Shown here one piece after another: positions 8,282 through 17,440 of a stretch of DNA of 64,000 nucleotides (positions are counted from its first letter, which is position 1; each line of letters starts with the position of its first letter). Location: assembly GCF_947254095.1 (NCBI RefSeq), contig NZ_CAMYBV010000002.1:62001-126000 (forward strand), given 5' to 3'. The translations under genes and the position numbers were made by a program. A model generated the notes under the pieces. The model was not told the origin of the DNA. It saw only the letters and a program-made list of their open reading frames with translations, and searched no databases. Origin of the DNA: an uncultured Mobiluncus sp. (GTDB taxonomy: Bacteria > Actinomycetota > Actinomycetes > Actinomycetales > Actinomycetaceae).

Positions 8282-9901
8282 TTGGATACCGCGCGACAAA
8301 AGCTGGAGACTAAAGACCTTCGCGAGTGGTGCGTGCGCACGGGGGAGATCCTCAATCAGGCGCGGGATTTGTTGGACGACCTCAACACTTTTCCGGTGCC
8401 GAATTTCAACACCGGAGCTAATCTGGCGAACTCTTGGGCGGCGGCCACGCGTGCGGCTCAGACCCTGCCCCTCTCCCTGCGTCCCGCCGAATTTATGGCG
8501 ACACTAAGCCGAGAAGTTGCGAAATTCCCCTATGGTTCGGTCGGAATTTTCCTCGCTTCCGGTTTTGCCGCCTGTGCCGAGGCTTGGGGGGATACGTCGG
8601 TGGTGCGTCCGGCCGATTTACTGATGGCCATCGATGCCATGGACAGGGCATTTCAGGAAGTCAACGGCGCAGATACCAGTGAATTTGGGCTATCTCGATT
8701 GATTTCTACCGTCTCGGAACAGCTTTCGGAACTGGAACTGTTGACGTTGTCTCAAGTCGTGGATACGGCTTTGGTTTGTGCGCAAGAAGCTACCATTGAT
8801 TCCGCTGACGCCCACGGCGGGGTGGGGGATGCCGGTCTGGCGGGAGCGTGTTTGGTTTTTGCGTCCTTGGCAGATTTGGCCGCTGCAGCCGAAGGCGACG
8901 CCCTCACAAATGTTTCTACGGTGCAAGCCATGTTGAGCGATTGGGCTAATCGGTCGCGTATCGTTGCGGAAAGTTTGCGGCACACGGTGCCGGGTGGTGA
9001 ATTTGCTGCCACTTTCCATTTTGAAGCCTTGGATATCTCCACCGGAAAACTTTGGGAAAGCCTGCGAGCGGCTAGCTCCGAAGTGCTGGTTTGCAAGATT
9101 TTAGATGAAATCGGAGTGGGACGTTTCGTGGCTCACGTACACACACCATCGCCTCTGGCAGCCCTACCATACCCCCACGGAGCTGTACTGATTCATCATC
9201 TCGGCTTGCGTCCCGAGCCTATTGAAGGCGACGAAGATCCCCTAACTAGACTCACTGCGGATTTTGACAATGTGGTGGTTTTGTCTGACTTTGCCGCCCG
9301 TCAGGCTCCGCTGGTGACTCCGGGCTTGCTGGTCCTCAGTGCTGCGCCGGCACTGGTAGAGACCTATGCCAGAGCGGGAGCCACGGTTCTTTTAGGTACT
9401 GAAAATCCCGAACAGATTTGTTGGGCGTGTCGCGCCCTCCCGAAAGGCCGCGCTGCTCTCATCATCCCCGCCACCCCCAAATCGCGCGAAATGGCTCTGA
9501 CAATGCGCGATTCCTTAGTTGATACCGAATTTTCGGATGCTCCTGTAATGGTGGCAGACACCGAAGATGAACTGAGCGCTGCGTGGCTGGTGCAATCTCT
9601 GCAGGGAAAGCGGTTTCGTGGTGCAGGCGCGGAGCAGCTGCGCGATTTGGAAACCGCTTGCCGGGAGTTGAAAGCCAGCATCCGGGTTGAACCCCTGTCA
9701 GACCATGACCTGGACACCCAAATCCGGGACCTTGCCAATGACGTGGGTCCAAACCGAGAACTCCACGCGGTCATCAGTTCCGAAAACGTCAGCACGGACC
9801 GGATGAATCTGCAGCTTGCTCTGTCGAGCTACGCCGATATAGAGCTGGTTGCCTACTACGGAGGACAGCCCGGCTCCACCTGTATCGGGGTTCGTTTTTG
9901 A
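8282..9901 (+). CDS. Degenerate DAK2/FakA-like protein
   Basis: This 539-residue protein aligns by pattern with the DhaL-DegV-type kinase FakA (YloV) and sits where actinobacteria place it, between rpmB and recG. The start is TTG at 8282, supported by GGAGG seven bases upstream. FakA has the nucleotide/metal motif FPVPDGDTGTNM; here the same place reads FPVPNFNTGANL (about residue 38), so the metal-binding aspartates are replaced. The second motif GARGNSGVILSQ reads FPYGSVGIFLAS. Residues 175-195 (ADAHGGVGDAGLAG) recall the middle domain. The catalytic machinery for phosphorylating fatty acid or dihydroxyacetone seems lost, so it may be a pseudo-enzyme with a regulatory or structural role. 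Confidence 0.75.
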   Translation: MDTARQKLETKDLREWCVRTGEILNQARDLLDDLNTFPVPNFNTGANLANSWAAATRAAQTLPLSLRPAEFMATLSREVAKFPYGSVGIFLASGFAACAEAWGDTSVVRPADLLMAIDAMDRAFQEVNGADTSEFGLSRLISTVSEQLSELELLTLSQVVDTALVCAQEATIDSADAHGGVGDAGLAGACLVFASLADLAAAAEGDALTNVSTVQAMLSDWANRSRIVAESLRHTVPGGEFAATFHFEALDISTGKLWESLRAASSEVLVCKILDEIGVGRFVAHVHTPSPLAALPYPHGAVLIHHLGLRPEPIEGDEDPLTRLTADFDNVVVLSDFAARQAPLVTPGLLVLSAAPALVETYARAGATVLLGTENPEQICWACRALPKGRAALIIPATPKSREMALTMRDSLVDTEFSDAPVMVADTEDELSAAWLVQSLQGKRFRGAGAEQLRDLETACRELKASIRVEPLSDHDLDTQIRDLANDVGPNRELHAVISSENVSTDRMNLQLALSSYADIELVAYYGGQPGSTCIGVRF

Positions 9902-9988
9902 AGTCAGGCGTTTCTTTGTCCGCGGTGACCTTCGAGTTCCCCCAAACTTCAGAATTTTCGGTGAGAGGCTGCCTGATAAGGTGAAACC

Positions 9989-12439
9989 ATGGTGAACTTG
10001 CAGACCCCTCTGGAACGGATGCTTAAGGCGAAATCCGTCGTCTCCAAGTTCGCTCACCTGGGGGTACTGACCTTGGGTGACTTGCTGTGGTACCCGCCGC
10101 GGCGAACTTATCGATGGGGGGAGCTGACCCGTTTTGACTCGCTGACCCCCGGCGCGGACGTCACAGTGTTTGCAGTGGTGATGGATTCACACTTGGGCTG
10201 GACCCGCCGCCACGACAAAGCCATGCTCACGGTAACCCTGCAGGACCAGCTAGAAACGGGCGCCCCCGACCAGGGGGGCTTCCGTCCGGACTTGTGGGGT
10301 CGGAGAGCCAACCGCCTGACCGTGCGTTTCTTTGCGAAGCATCCCAACGCCTTGAATATGCACGCAAATCGCCTGGAAAAGGGGACTTTAGCGGTTTTTG
10401 CCGGGCGGCTTTCAGGCAAACCGGGCAGCCGGGCCAGTGAAGCTTTCCTGGCGCATCCGGAATACCGGGTTCTGGCCGATTATGACCCGGAAGTCGTGAA
10501 AACGCTCTCGACCCGCCCCCAGCCGCTCTATCACTCCACCGCGGGTCTGCCCTCTTGGAAAATCGGGAAAATCATTGACTCTCAGCTGCTGATGCTAAAC
10601 CCCGCGGAGATTCCCGAAGCCATACCCGACTCGCTGCGCCGCGAGAGGAACCTACCTGATGCCTACACAGCTTTGCTCGGCTTGCACCACCCGGAAACCG
10701 ATGCCCAATACCAGGCTGCGGTGGATTATCTGCGGTTTCGTGAGGCATTCACGCTGGGGGCAGCTCTAGCGAAAGCCCGCAACCAGATCCAATCACATCC
10801 GGCCTGGTCTTTGCCGGTTTCGGGGGACGTTTCCGCGCCGAATGCGGATGCGGGCGGGGAACCTGGAGACCTGGTTTCACGAGTCGTGGCGGGGCTGCCT
10901 TTCCAGCTCACTGGCGGGCAGTGCCAAGTTTGGGACGAAATCGCGGGGGACATTGCCCGCGAAGTCCCGATGAATCGGCTGCTGCAGGGGGAAGTTGGGT
11001 CGGGCAAGACCGTGGTGTCGGCTTTGGCGTGTGTCGCCGCAGTACAAAACGGTTTTCAAGCGGCCTTCATGGCTCCTACCGAAGTCCTCGCCCAGCAGCA
11101 TTTTCAGACCCTCAATCGACTGTTGGGGTCGCTGGCGGATCCTCTGGGTGAGCTATCGGGGTCACAGCCCGGTACGGATAGTGTCCCGCTGCGTTTACTG
11201 ACCGGATCAACACCCGCCTCGGAGAAACGAGAAATTGCCAACCGAGGTGCGGCAGGTGAGCCGATGCTGGTGGTGGGGACCCAGGCTCTGCTGACCCAGT
11301 CGCTGCAGTTTTCTCGCCTCGCCCTGGTGGTGGTTGATGAACAGCACCGTTTCGGGGTGGAACAGCGAGGCGCTCTGCTGGCCAAAGGGGAGCGAGCCCC
11401 GCATTTCTTGACGATGACAGCTACCCCGATACCGCGAACCGTCGCCATGACCGTGTTTGGAGACCTGGATGTTTCCGTGTTGCGCCAGCTACCCGCGGGG
11501 CGCGCCGAGGTTCAGACGTTCCTGGTCAACGAAGCAAATGTGCGGTGGGTCACACGGGCCTGGAGCCGAGCCGCGGAAGAAATCGAACGGGGAGGGCGAG
11601 TTTATGTGCTTTGCCCCAAGATAGCCCCTGATACCTCTGAACAGGACCCCGCCGACTGGGCGGAGTCTCCCAATCCTGCGGAAACCGGGCGGAAAACGCG
11701 AAAAACCTCGGCGCAAACCAGCTGGGGTGACGATTTAGCCGGGTTTGGAGAACTCGAAGAGTTAGAGCCCGGCCGGGTCTTGCACACCGTTACCCAGACC
11801 GCGGCGCAACTGGCGGCCCTACCTGTATTTAGGGATATTCCTATCGGGGTGGCACATTCCAACCTGGATTCAGGCGCCAAGCAACAGGCCGTGGCGGACT
11901 TTGCCGCGGGTCGCACCCCGCTGCTGGTGTCCACCACGGTTGTGGAAGTCGGCATGGACGTGCCCGAAGCCTCCATGATGATTATTTTGGATGCCGACCG
12001 TTACGGGATTTCGCAGCTGCACCAGCTGCGGGGGCGGATTGGGCGCGGTTCCCGTCCCGGCGTTTGCCTCGCCATTGCCCCCCTGGATTTCCCGCCTGTG
12101 TCGGACAACCTGGCGGATTTGATGGCACAAGCGGGGGAGGGGACGCTGTCTCCGGCTCTAGCGCGTCTGTTGGCTTTTGCGGCGAGCCGGGACGGATTCG
12201 CGCTGGCTGAGGCCGATTTGAGTATTCGGCGGGAGGGCGACGTGCTGGGGCAAAGCCAGTCGGGCCGCCGCTCCCGGCTCAAGGTGCTTTCCCTGGTCAG
12301 CGACGTGGAAGTCATCACGGCCGCGAAAGCTGCGGCGGCCGCGGTGGTGGCGAAAGATCCCCAGCTCAGCAAGCATCCCGAGCTGGCCCGGCTGGTGTTT
12401 GACCTGGGGGAAGGAGCCCAGAATCTCACGAAGTCCTAG
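9989..12439 (+). CDS. recG: ATP-dependent DNA helicase RecG
   Basis: The protein is 816 residues. It has an N-terminal wedge/OB domain (about 50-170), then helicase motifs: LLQGEVGSGKTVVSALA (Walker A, about 331), VVVDEQHRFGVEQR (motif II), TMTATPIPRT (motif III) and VVEVGMDVPEASMMIILDAD with QLRGRIGRG (motifs V and VI). RecG remodels stalled replication forks and Holliday junctions. A roughly 60-residue low-complexity insertion around 545-600 (KIAPDTSEQDPADWAESPNP) lies between motifs IV and V; such insertions are seen in actinobacterial RecG. The DAK2-like gene to recG order is conserved in the phylum. Confidence 0.95.
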   Translation: MVNLQTPLERMLKAKSVVSKFAHLGVLTLGDLLWYPPRRTYRWGELTRFDSLTPGADVTVFAVVMDSHLGWTRRHDKAMLTVTLQDQLETGAPDQGGFRPDLWGRRANRLTVRFFAKHPNALNMHANRLEKGTLAVFAGRLSGKPGSRASEAFLAHPEYRVLADYDPEVVKTLSTRPQPLYHSTAGLPSWKIGKIIDSQLLMLNPAEIPEAIPDSLRRERNLPDAYTALLGLHHPETDAQYQAAVDYLRFREAFTLGAALAKARNQIQSHPAWSLPVSGDVSAPNADAGGEPGDLVSRVVAGLPFQLTGGQCQVWDEIAGDIAREVPMNRLLQGEVGSGKTVVSALACVAAVQNGFQAAFMAPTEVLAQQHFQTLNRLLGSLADPLGELSGSQPGTDSVPLRLLTGSTPASEKREIANRGAAGEPMLVVGTQALLTQSLQFSRLALVVVDEQHRFGVEQRGALLAKGERAPHFLTMTATPIPRTVAMTVFGDLDVSVLRQLPAGRAEVQTFLVNEANVRWVTRAWSRAAEEIERGGRVYVLCPKIAPDTSEQDPADWAESPNPAETGRKTRKTSAQTSWGDDLAGFGELEELEPGRVLHTVTQTAAQLAALPVFRDIPIGVAHSNLDSGAKQQAVADFAAGRTPLLVSTTVVEVGMDVPEASMMIILDADRYGISQLHQLRGRIGRGSRPGVCLAIAPLDFPPVSDNLADLMAQAGEGTLSPALARLLAFAASRDGFALAEADLSIRREGDVLGQSQSGRRSRLKVLSLVSDVEVITAAKAAAAAVVAKDPQLSKHPELARLVFDLGEGAQNLTKS

Positions 12440-12454
12440 GGGAGTACGGTAGGT

Positions 12455-14917
12455 GTGTTTAAACTTGGTAAAATTCCACCTGTGTATTCATGGTGGCGGC
12501 GTCTAGGAGCATTTATCGCGATGCTGACAGTGACGCTGGTGGCACTTCCTCAGGCCAGCGCGATACCTGTCGCTGCCCGCGACTCGCTTGTTCCAACCGG
12601 CCTGTGGACGCAGGACGCGAAGACCGCGGCGCCTTCCCCCGATGCTCCCGGCGTACTGTTTTTAGGGATGAGCGGCCTGAAGCCCAGCGACCTCGATTTG
12701 CAAGGTAATCAGCTGGGGGAAATGTTGGTTCCGTTTACTTTTTCGGCACTGAGTACCAGGTCATTTCGGATTTATACCTGCCCCACCGAGGGGTGGATGC
12801 AGCTGCGTGCCCGTGGCGACGTCGCGGACGAAGAGGGGCGCCGACTGGCAAAAACTGTGGGGGCACCGTGCTTGGGGATGAAGCTGGTGAAGAGTAACGG
12901 TACGACCGCGAACACTCCGGTTCAGGTTGGCCCCGCCGCCGCGCTCTTGCCCAAAGCCTCAGCCGTCACCTACGCCCAGTTCAAGGGTCGTACCGAAAAC
13001 ATTACCTGGCCCGCTCACGGGGTTTTCGCCCCGGACGCGTGGGCGGTAGGACGGAATGCGGGAATACCGTTGGCGAATCGGCGCGGTCAGGTCGCCCATT
13101 GGCAGCCACTGCCGGTTATCTCTGAAATGGCGCGGATTAACCCTTCCGCACTTGATTCCCTCTATAACGAGAGAACCGGTGCTGGCGCCAGAGCTGCCCT
13201 TGACGCAAAAGCTCAACAGCCCGCCTTGCCGCTGGGCAAGACCCTGAAAAACCGGACTGTCCTGGAATCCGCGTGGCAAGATCTTCTCGCTGCCGCCCCC
13301 AGCGACGTCGTGGTGGACTTGGATACAGTGGACACCGCCGTGCTTAACCAGAACACCTACGATACGGCAAAGACCCTGTCCTTACAGCAACTTTCTGCCA
13401 TCTTGAGCGCGAATCAGGGGGCGGCGCACCCTCGGCCGGTGATTATCGCCTCGTTGGGGGATTTTGAGGGGGCCAGGTCCCTGCAGCTGTTGGCGGCGCA
13501 AACTCCGGGGTTAGCGCTGACGGGCGGGAAACCGGCCGCAGCTTCCGGCGTCGGAACTGCTGGCACCACGGGCGTGCTCTATACTTCCACCACTCGCGCC
13601 GCCGGTTTAGCCACCATTGCCGATGTGCGCGGTTTGGTTATTAATGCGCGCACCTACCTGAATCCGAAACTCGTCCCCCCGGCGAATCTCACTCTTCCCG
13701 AACTGAGTGTTACCCCGGTCGGCAGCGTTGCCGGGGCCTGCTCTGTGATTACCGAGCAGCAACGTCATGCCAGCTCCGCCCTGCGTGCCAACTCATCGTG
13801 GTATCAGGTCTTTCACCTGCTGTGTTACCTGGCTATCGGGGCGCTGCTAATCTGGGCTTTCGCGTCGCGAGGCGTGCGGCGATTGGCAAACAGCTGGTGG
13901 GCGGTGCGGCTCCTGAGCCTTATCGCTTTCGCGATGCTACCCGCAGCGCTGATTTTGAACTGGATTCCGTGGTGGAATTTGCCCGGCACCGACTCTGCTG
14001 TCGGGGCAATTGGAATAGCCCTAGCTTTGACCGCGGTGATTACGGGGGCTTTGGTGGTTCCTCTGTGGCGTAGCTCGCACGCGGTGGCTATCTTGGCGGG
14101 GATTTCATTCTTTATTTTGGCGCTGGACATCGTCTTGGGCTCTGCCCATCAGCGCAACGGATTCATGGGTTCCCTGGTACTCAGTTCGCGGCGCTACTAC
14201 GGCATCTCTAACCGCACCTACATCATTCTCATTGCCGGGGCTTTGCTGGCGTTACTGCCGGTTTTGCAACGTTTTTGGGGCCAGCGTCGGGCCGCATGGG
14301 CCACCGCGGGGATCGGCGTCGCTGTTCTCTTGGTTGATGCTTTGCCCCGTTGGGGGGCGGATTTTGGGGGACCTCCGGGAATTATTTTGGCTTTTGGGAT
14401 TGTCGCCTTGCTGTCTTCCGGAGCGCGGCCGCGCTGGTGGCACGCCGGTCTGTGGGTGGTGCTCACGCTAGCGGTGATGGGGACTATCGGCTGGTTCTCC
14501 CGCGGTTCAGACAGTCATATCGGAAACTTTTGGTCCAATCTGGGCAGCAGCGAAAGTCAGGAGTTGATTGCCGGGAAAGTCCGTGACGTGCTGCGTTCCT
14601 TTGTGAACAACCTTGGGGTCGTCATACTTTTGGTGCTGGTAGTGGCGGCACTAGTGGCGGCTTTGGTGATTGTGAAACGTCGCCAGGTGTCCTGGCCGCG
14701 GTGGGTGTCCTCTTGGGATCAGCTCACTGACCTGCCGGCCCTGCGCGTGGTGGCTTTAGGTATTTTGCTGGGCATGGCAGTGGCGGTACCTATCAACGAT
14801 TCCGGGGTAATGATTGTGAAAGAAGCTATCTATCTGGTGTTGCCAGCCCTTGGTGCCATCATCGCGCAGCGCGCCGCCCAACTCAACCTCGGCCCTGAGC
14901 CTGTTGCAAATAAGTGA
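12455..14917 (+). CDS. Large membrane protein with extracytoplasmic domain, unknown function
   Basis: An 820-residue protein starting at GTG 12455, 15 bases after recG, with GGGGAG upstream. A signal-like segment (about 15-37) precedes an extracytoplasmic domain (40-445) containing GVLFLGMSGLKPSDL and the motif YTCPTEGWMQL. From about 450 onward there are roughly ten hydrophobic helices ending near AVAVPINDSGVMIV. From memory, actinobacterial proteins of unknown function share the pattern of a short VGVGGL-like opening, a CP-DGW motif and a C-terminal NDSG motif, with an alkaline-phosphatase-like ectodomain; I treat this as the same family by inference. No catalytic metal-binding set is evident. 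The last 35 bases overlap the convergent rsmD. Confidence 0.7.
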   Translation: MFKLGKIPPVYSWWRRLGAFIAMLTVTLVALPQASAIPVAARDSLVPTGLWTQDAKTAAPSPDAPGVLFLGMSGLKPSDLDLQGNQLGEMLVPFTFSALSTRSFRIYTCPTEGWMQLRARGDVADEEGRRLAKTVGAPCLGMKLVKSNGTTANTPVQVGPAAALLPKASAVTYAQFKGRTENITWPAHGVFAPDAWAVGRNAGIPLANRRGQVAHWQPLPVISEMARINPSALDSLYNERTGAGARAALDAKAQQPALPLGKTLKNRTVLESAWQDLLAAAPSDVVVDLDTVDTAVLNQNTYDTAKTLSLQQLSAILSANQGAAHPRPVIIASLGDFEGARSLQLLAAQTPGLALTGGKPAAASGVGTAGTTGVLYTSTTRAAGLATIADVRGLVINARTYLNPKLVPPANLTLPELSVTPVGSVAGACSVITEQQRHASSALRANSSWYQVFHLLCYLAIGALLIWAFASRGVRRLANSWWAVRLLSLIAFAMLPAALILNWIPWWNLPGTDSAVGAIGIALALTAVITGALVVPLWRSSHAVAILAGISFFILALDIVLGSAHQRNGFMGSLVLSSRRYYGISNRTYIILIAGALLALLPVLQRFWGQRRAAWATAGIGVAVLLVDALPRWGADFGGPPGIILAFGIVALLSSGARPRWWHAGLWVVLTLAVMGTIGWFSRGSDSHIGNFWSNLGSSESQELIAGKVRDVLRSFVNNLGVVILLVLVVAALVAALVIVKRRQVSWPRWVSSWDQLTDLPALRVVALGILLGMAVAVPINDSGVMIVKEAIYLVLPALGAIIAQRAAQLNLGPEPVANK

Positions 14918-15449
14918 CCAGGGTATCGCCGTAGCTCTTAGCGGCGTAGGCTTGCAGCCCCGAGGGAATCTCAGGAGCGGGAAACTTTTTCGATGTCTCC
15001 AGAACCATGACGCCTTCCGGGCTGAGGTGCGCGGTCAGACCTGCCAGAATCTCTGAGAGCACGTAAGGCGCCAAAGCGTAGGGGGGATCTAAGAAAATCA
15101 GGTCAAAGCAATCCGCGGGTTTCAGTTCGGAAACAAACTTAGCGGCATCTTTCACCAGGACACGGGCGCGATCCCGGTAGTGCAGGGCGTCTATGTTCGC
15201 GCGCAACACTTTGGCTGCCGATCCGGCGGCATCTACAAACACCGCGCTCACCCCGCCGCGGGACAGCGCCTCCAAACCGAGGGCTCCTGAGCCGGCAAAC
15301 AAATCCAAAACCATGGCACCTTGTGGGAACCCCGAACAAAGCAGGTGAGAGAACATCGCTTCGCGCACCCGCTCCGAAGTGGGACGGGTCCCCGACTTCG
15401 GCACATTCAGGCGCAAGCCCCCTTTTTCGCCAGCAACAATTCGTGTCAC
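14883..15449 (-). CDS. rsmD: 16S rRNA (guanine-966-N2)-methyltransferase RsmD
   Basis: Start GTG at 15449 gives 188 residues beginning (V)TRIVAGEKGGLRL, the normal RsmD start; the longer frame to 15524 would run into coaD and is rejected. Motifs are the SAM-binding VLDLFAGSGALGLEALSRG and the catalytic DLIFLDPPYA (DPPY). RPTSERVREAMFSHL is typical of the family. It methylates G966 of 16S rRNA. It is divergent from coaD, its usual neighbour, with only 38 bases between the starts. Its 3' end overlaps the 820-residue membrane protein gene on the opposite strand. Confidence 0.93.
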   Translation of the reverse strand: MTRIVAGEKGGLRLNVPKSGTRPTSERVREAMFSHLLCSGFPQGAMVLDLFAGSGALGLEALSRGGVSAVFVDAAGSAAKVLRANIDALHYRDRARVLVKDAAKFVSELKPADCFDLIFLDPPYALAPYVLSEILAGLTAHLSPEGVMVLETSKKFPAPEIPSGLQAYAAKSYGDTLVTYLQQAQGRG

Positions 15450-15487
15450 AGACGACAGCCTAGCCGAATTGCCGGTAATCTGGATAC

Positions 15488-16030
15488 GTGACTCAAGCGC
15501 TTTGCCCCGGAACTTTTGACCCATTCACCTATGGGCACCTCGATATGGTGCGCCAATGCTTGACCTTTGCCGACGTCGTGGTGATTGGAATTGCTCAGAA
15601 TTCAAAGAAAACCCCGCTGCTTTCGCTACCGAAACGTATCGAACTGGCCCAGACCACTATCCGGGAAGCGAAACTCGATACCCGCGTCAACGTGGAAATT
15701 GTGGATGGATTGTTAGCTGATTTCTGTAAAGAACATCATATTGACGTCATCGCGAAAGGGCTGCGCACTTCCCAGGACTTTGATTACGAAAATCCGATGA
15801 GTCAGATGAATCGCCAGATTGGGGCTCCGCCGACTGTGTTTGTGGGCTGCAAACCGGCGTTGATTCACATCTCAAGTTCTATGGTTAAGGAAGTTGCCAG
15901 TTACGGAGCCGATGTCTATTCGATGGTTTGTGCCGATACCGCGCAGGCTCTGTATGAGGCGTACCAAGTCAGCCCTCCAAATCGGGATAATAATGTCATA
16001 GCAGCCCGTTTCGATAAGTACAACAGCTAG
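15488..16030 (+). CDS. coaD: Phosphopantetheine adenylyltransferase
   Basis: The 180-residue product begins (V)TQALCPGTFDPFTYGHLDMV with the nucleotidyltransferase motif TxxxH (here FTYGH). It has the family's ISSSMVKEVASYGADV block. CoaD adenylates 4'-phosphopantetheine to dephospho-CoA, the penultimate step of CoA synthesis. The start is GTG at 15488. The C-terminal 20 residues are a poorly conserved extension. It leads a tight run coaD, coiled-coil gene, yceD, rnc, mutM in which adjacent genes touch or overlap, suggesting one operon. Confidence 0.95.
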   Translation: MTQALCPGTFDPFTYGHLDMVRQCLTFADVVVIGIAQNSKKTPLLSLPKRIELAQTTIREAKLDTRVNVEIVDGLLADFCKEHHIDVIAKGLRTSQDFDYENPMSQMNRQIGAPPTVFVGCKPALIHISSSMVKEVASYGADVYSMVCADTAQALYEAYQVSPPNRDNNVIAARFDKYNS

Positions 16031-16038
16031 GGAGAAAA

Positions 16039-16806
16039 ATGAGCGAGGAAAACAGGGACGACCAAATAATGGAATCGGCGGATTTGCCTACCGCTGCTGA
16101 GGGCAGCTCAGATGAACCCGATGTCGGGCAGGAGACCCCCGCGACCCTCAGTCCGGATTCGGACTCGACAGCGACAGATGACGCTGGCGAAGCGGAGTTT
16201 GTGGAACCCGAAGCCCTAACTTCAGAGCAAATGGTGGCTGCGCTGAACGCTCAGGATTACAAAGGCTCCGAGCTGATGGACGTATTAGCCCAGATGGAAG
16301 CCTTAATTTCACAGGCTCGTTCCCTGCCGATGAGTTCGTCCGTGCTGGTCAATAAGGCTCAGGCCCTTTCCCTGCTGGAGTCGGCACGCGAGGCGATGCC
16401 GACTGATATCCGCATCGCGAACCAGATTGTGGCCGGAGCAAATGCGGTCATCGCCCGCGCCCAAGAGGAGGCTGAGACAGCCTTGGCACAGGCCAATTCC
16501 ACTTCTGAACGCATCCAAGCCGACGCCCACGCCCGAGCCGACGAACTGGTCAACCAAGAACGCATCGTCGTCATGGCCAAGGAACGTGCCGAGATGATTA
16601 TTGAAACTGCGACCCGTCAGGCGACCAATCTGGCTGCGGGAGCCGACCGCTATTGCGAGGAAAAGCTAACAGAGCTGGAAGAAACCCTGGACAAACTAAA
16701 GGAACAATCCGCGGCAGGACGGCGGGTCTTGAGCGAACGTGCCCGGTTTAACCCCGACGATTTGCCCCAACCAGAGGCAGAAACTCCGGAGGCCAAACAT
16801 GACTAG
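16039..16806 (+). CDS. Acidic coiled-coil protein, DivIVA/ATP-synthase-B-like
   Basis: A 255-residue protein, with the first 60 residues highly acidic (SSDEPDVGQE, DDAGEAEFVEPE) and residues about 95-235 rich in Ala, Glu and Gln with heptad character (AVIARAQEEAETALAQANST, MAKERAEMIIETATRQATNL). The pattern resembles DivIVA-like or F0-b-like coiled-coil proteins that commonly stand between coaD and yceD in actinobacteria. No enzymatic motif or membrane segment is seen. A role in cell-pole or division organisation is inferred from the family resemblance only. It overlaps yceD by 8 bases. Confidence 0.75.
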   Translation: MSEENRDDQIMESADLPTAAEGSSDEPDVGQETPATLSPDSDSTATDDAGEAEFVEPEALTSEQMVAALNAQDYKGSELMDVLAQMEALISQARSLPMSSSVLVNKAQALSLLESAREAMPTDIRIANQIVAGANAVIARAQEEAETALAQANSTSERIQADAHARADELVNQERIVVMAKERAEMIIETATRQATNLAAGADRYCEEKLTELEETLDKLKEQSAAGRRVLSERARFNPDDLPQPEAETPEAKHD

Positions 16807-17440
16807 CAGTGCCAAAGCACATGGTGCAGGGAAAAAGTCGGCTCGGTTAGACAATCACGAGGCTGCGTTCGACTATCTCATCGGCTTGACCTCCCTGCCG
16901 GGCAATCCCGGAAAAACCCTCGAACTGCACGATTACCTGTTGCCGTTGCCCGACACCTGGACGAACGGGGTCGTGACCTCACGGGAGTCAGAAGGCCGTT
17001 TCGAGGTCAGTTTGCAGTCCTTGCACGAGGGGATTTTGGTCAGCCTGCGGGGCACGGTACCGACTGATGCTCAATGTTCGCGCTGTTTAGACCCGGTTCC
17101 AGGGACGGTAGAAGTCAACGAAACCCAGATGTTTTTCTATCCTGGCGCGCGTGAAGCGGCCCGCCAGGAAGGGGACGAAGAGTGGGAGGACATCCTCGAA
17201 GTAAGCACTGACGATGAGGTCGACCTCGAGCCGGTGCTGCGAGACGCCCTGGTGCTGGGCATGGAGACTTTGCCGCTGTGCCGACCCGACTGCCAGGGAT
17301 TATGTCCGGATTGCGGGGAAAAGTTTGCGGATTTGCCTCCCGATCATCATCACGAGGTTTTGGATCCGCGCTGGGCCGCGTTGGGAGATTTAGCTAATGA
17401 GCTGCGCGCCCAGGAAGCCGGAGGGAACGAAGCCTCGTGA
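16799..17440 (+). CDS. yceD: YceD/DUF177 family protein
   Basis: ATG at 16799, overlapping the upstream stop, gives 213 residues. DUF177 features are present: CSRCLDPVPGTVEV with a CxxC pair (about 93-96), and a C-terminal CRPDCQGLCPDCGEKF cluster that probably binds zinc. YceD proteins are linked to 23S rRNA processing and ribosome assembly and are normally encoded just before rpmF (L32). Here rpmF is missing and rnc follows at once, with a 4-base overlap. The longer frame from 16739 is rejected. Confidence 0.88.
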   Translation: MTSSAKAHGAGKKSARLDNHEAAFDYLIGLTSLPGNPGKTLELHDYLLPLPDTWTNGVVTSRESEGRFEVSLQSLHEGILVSLRGTVPTDAQCSRCLDPVPGTVEVNETQMFFYPGAREAARQEGDEEWEDILEVSTDDEVDLEPVLRDALVLGMETLPLCRPDCQGLCPDCGEKFADLPPDHHHEVLDPRWAALGDLANELRAQEAGGNEAS

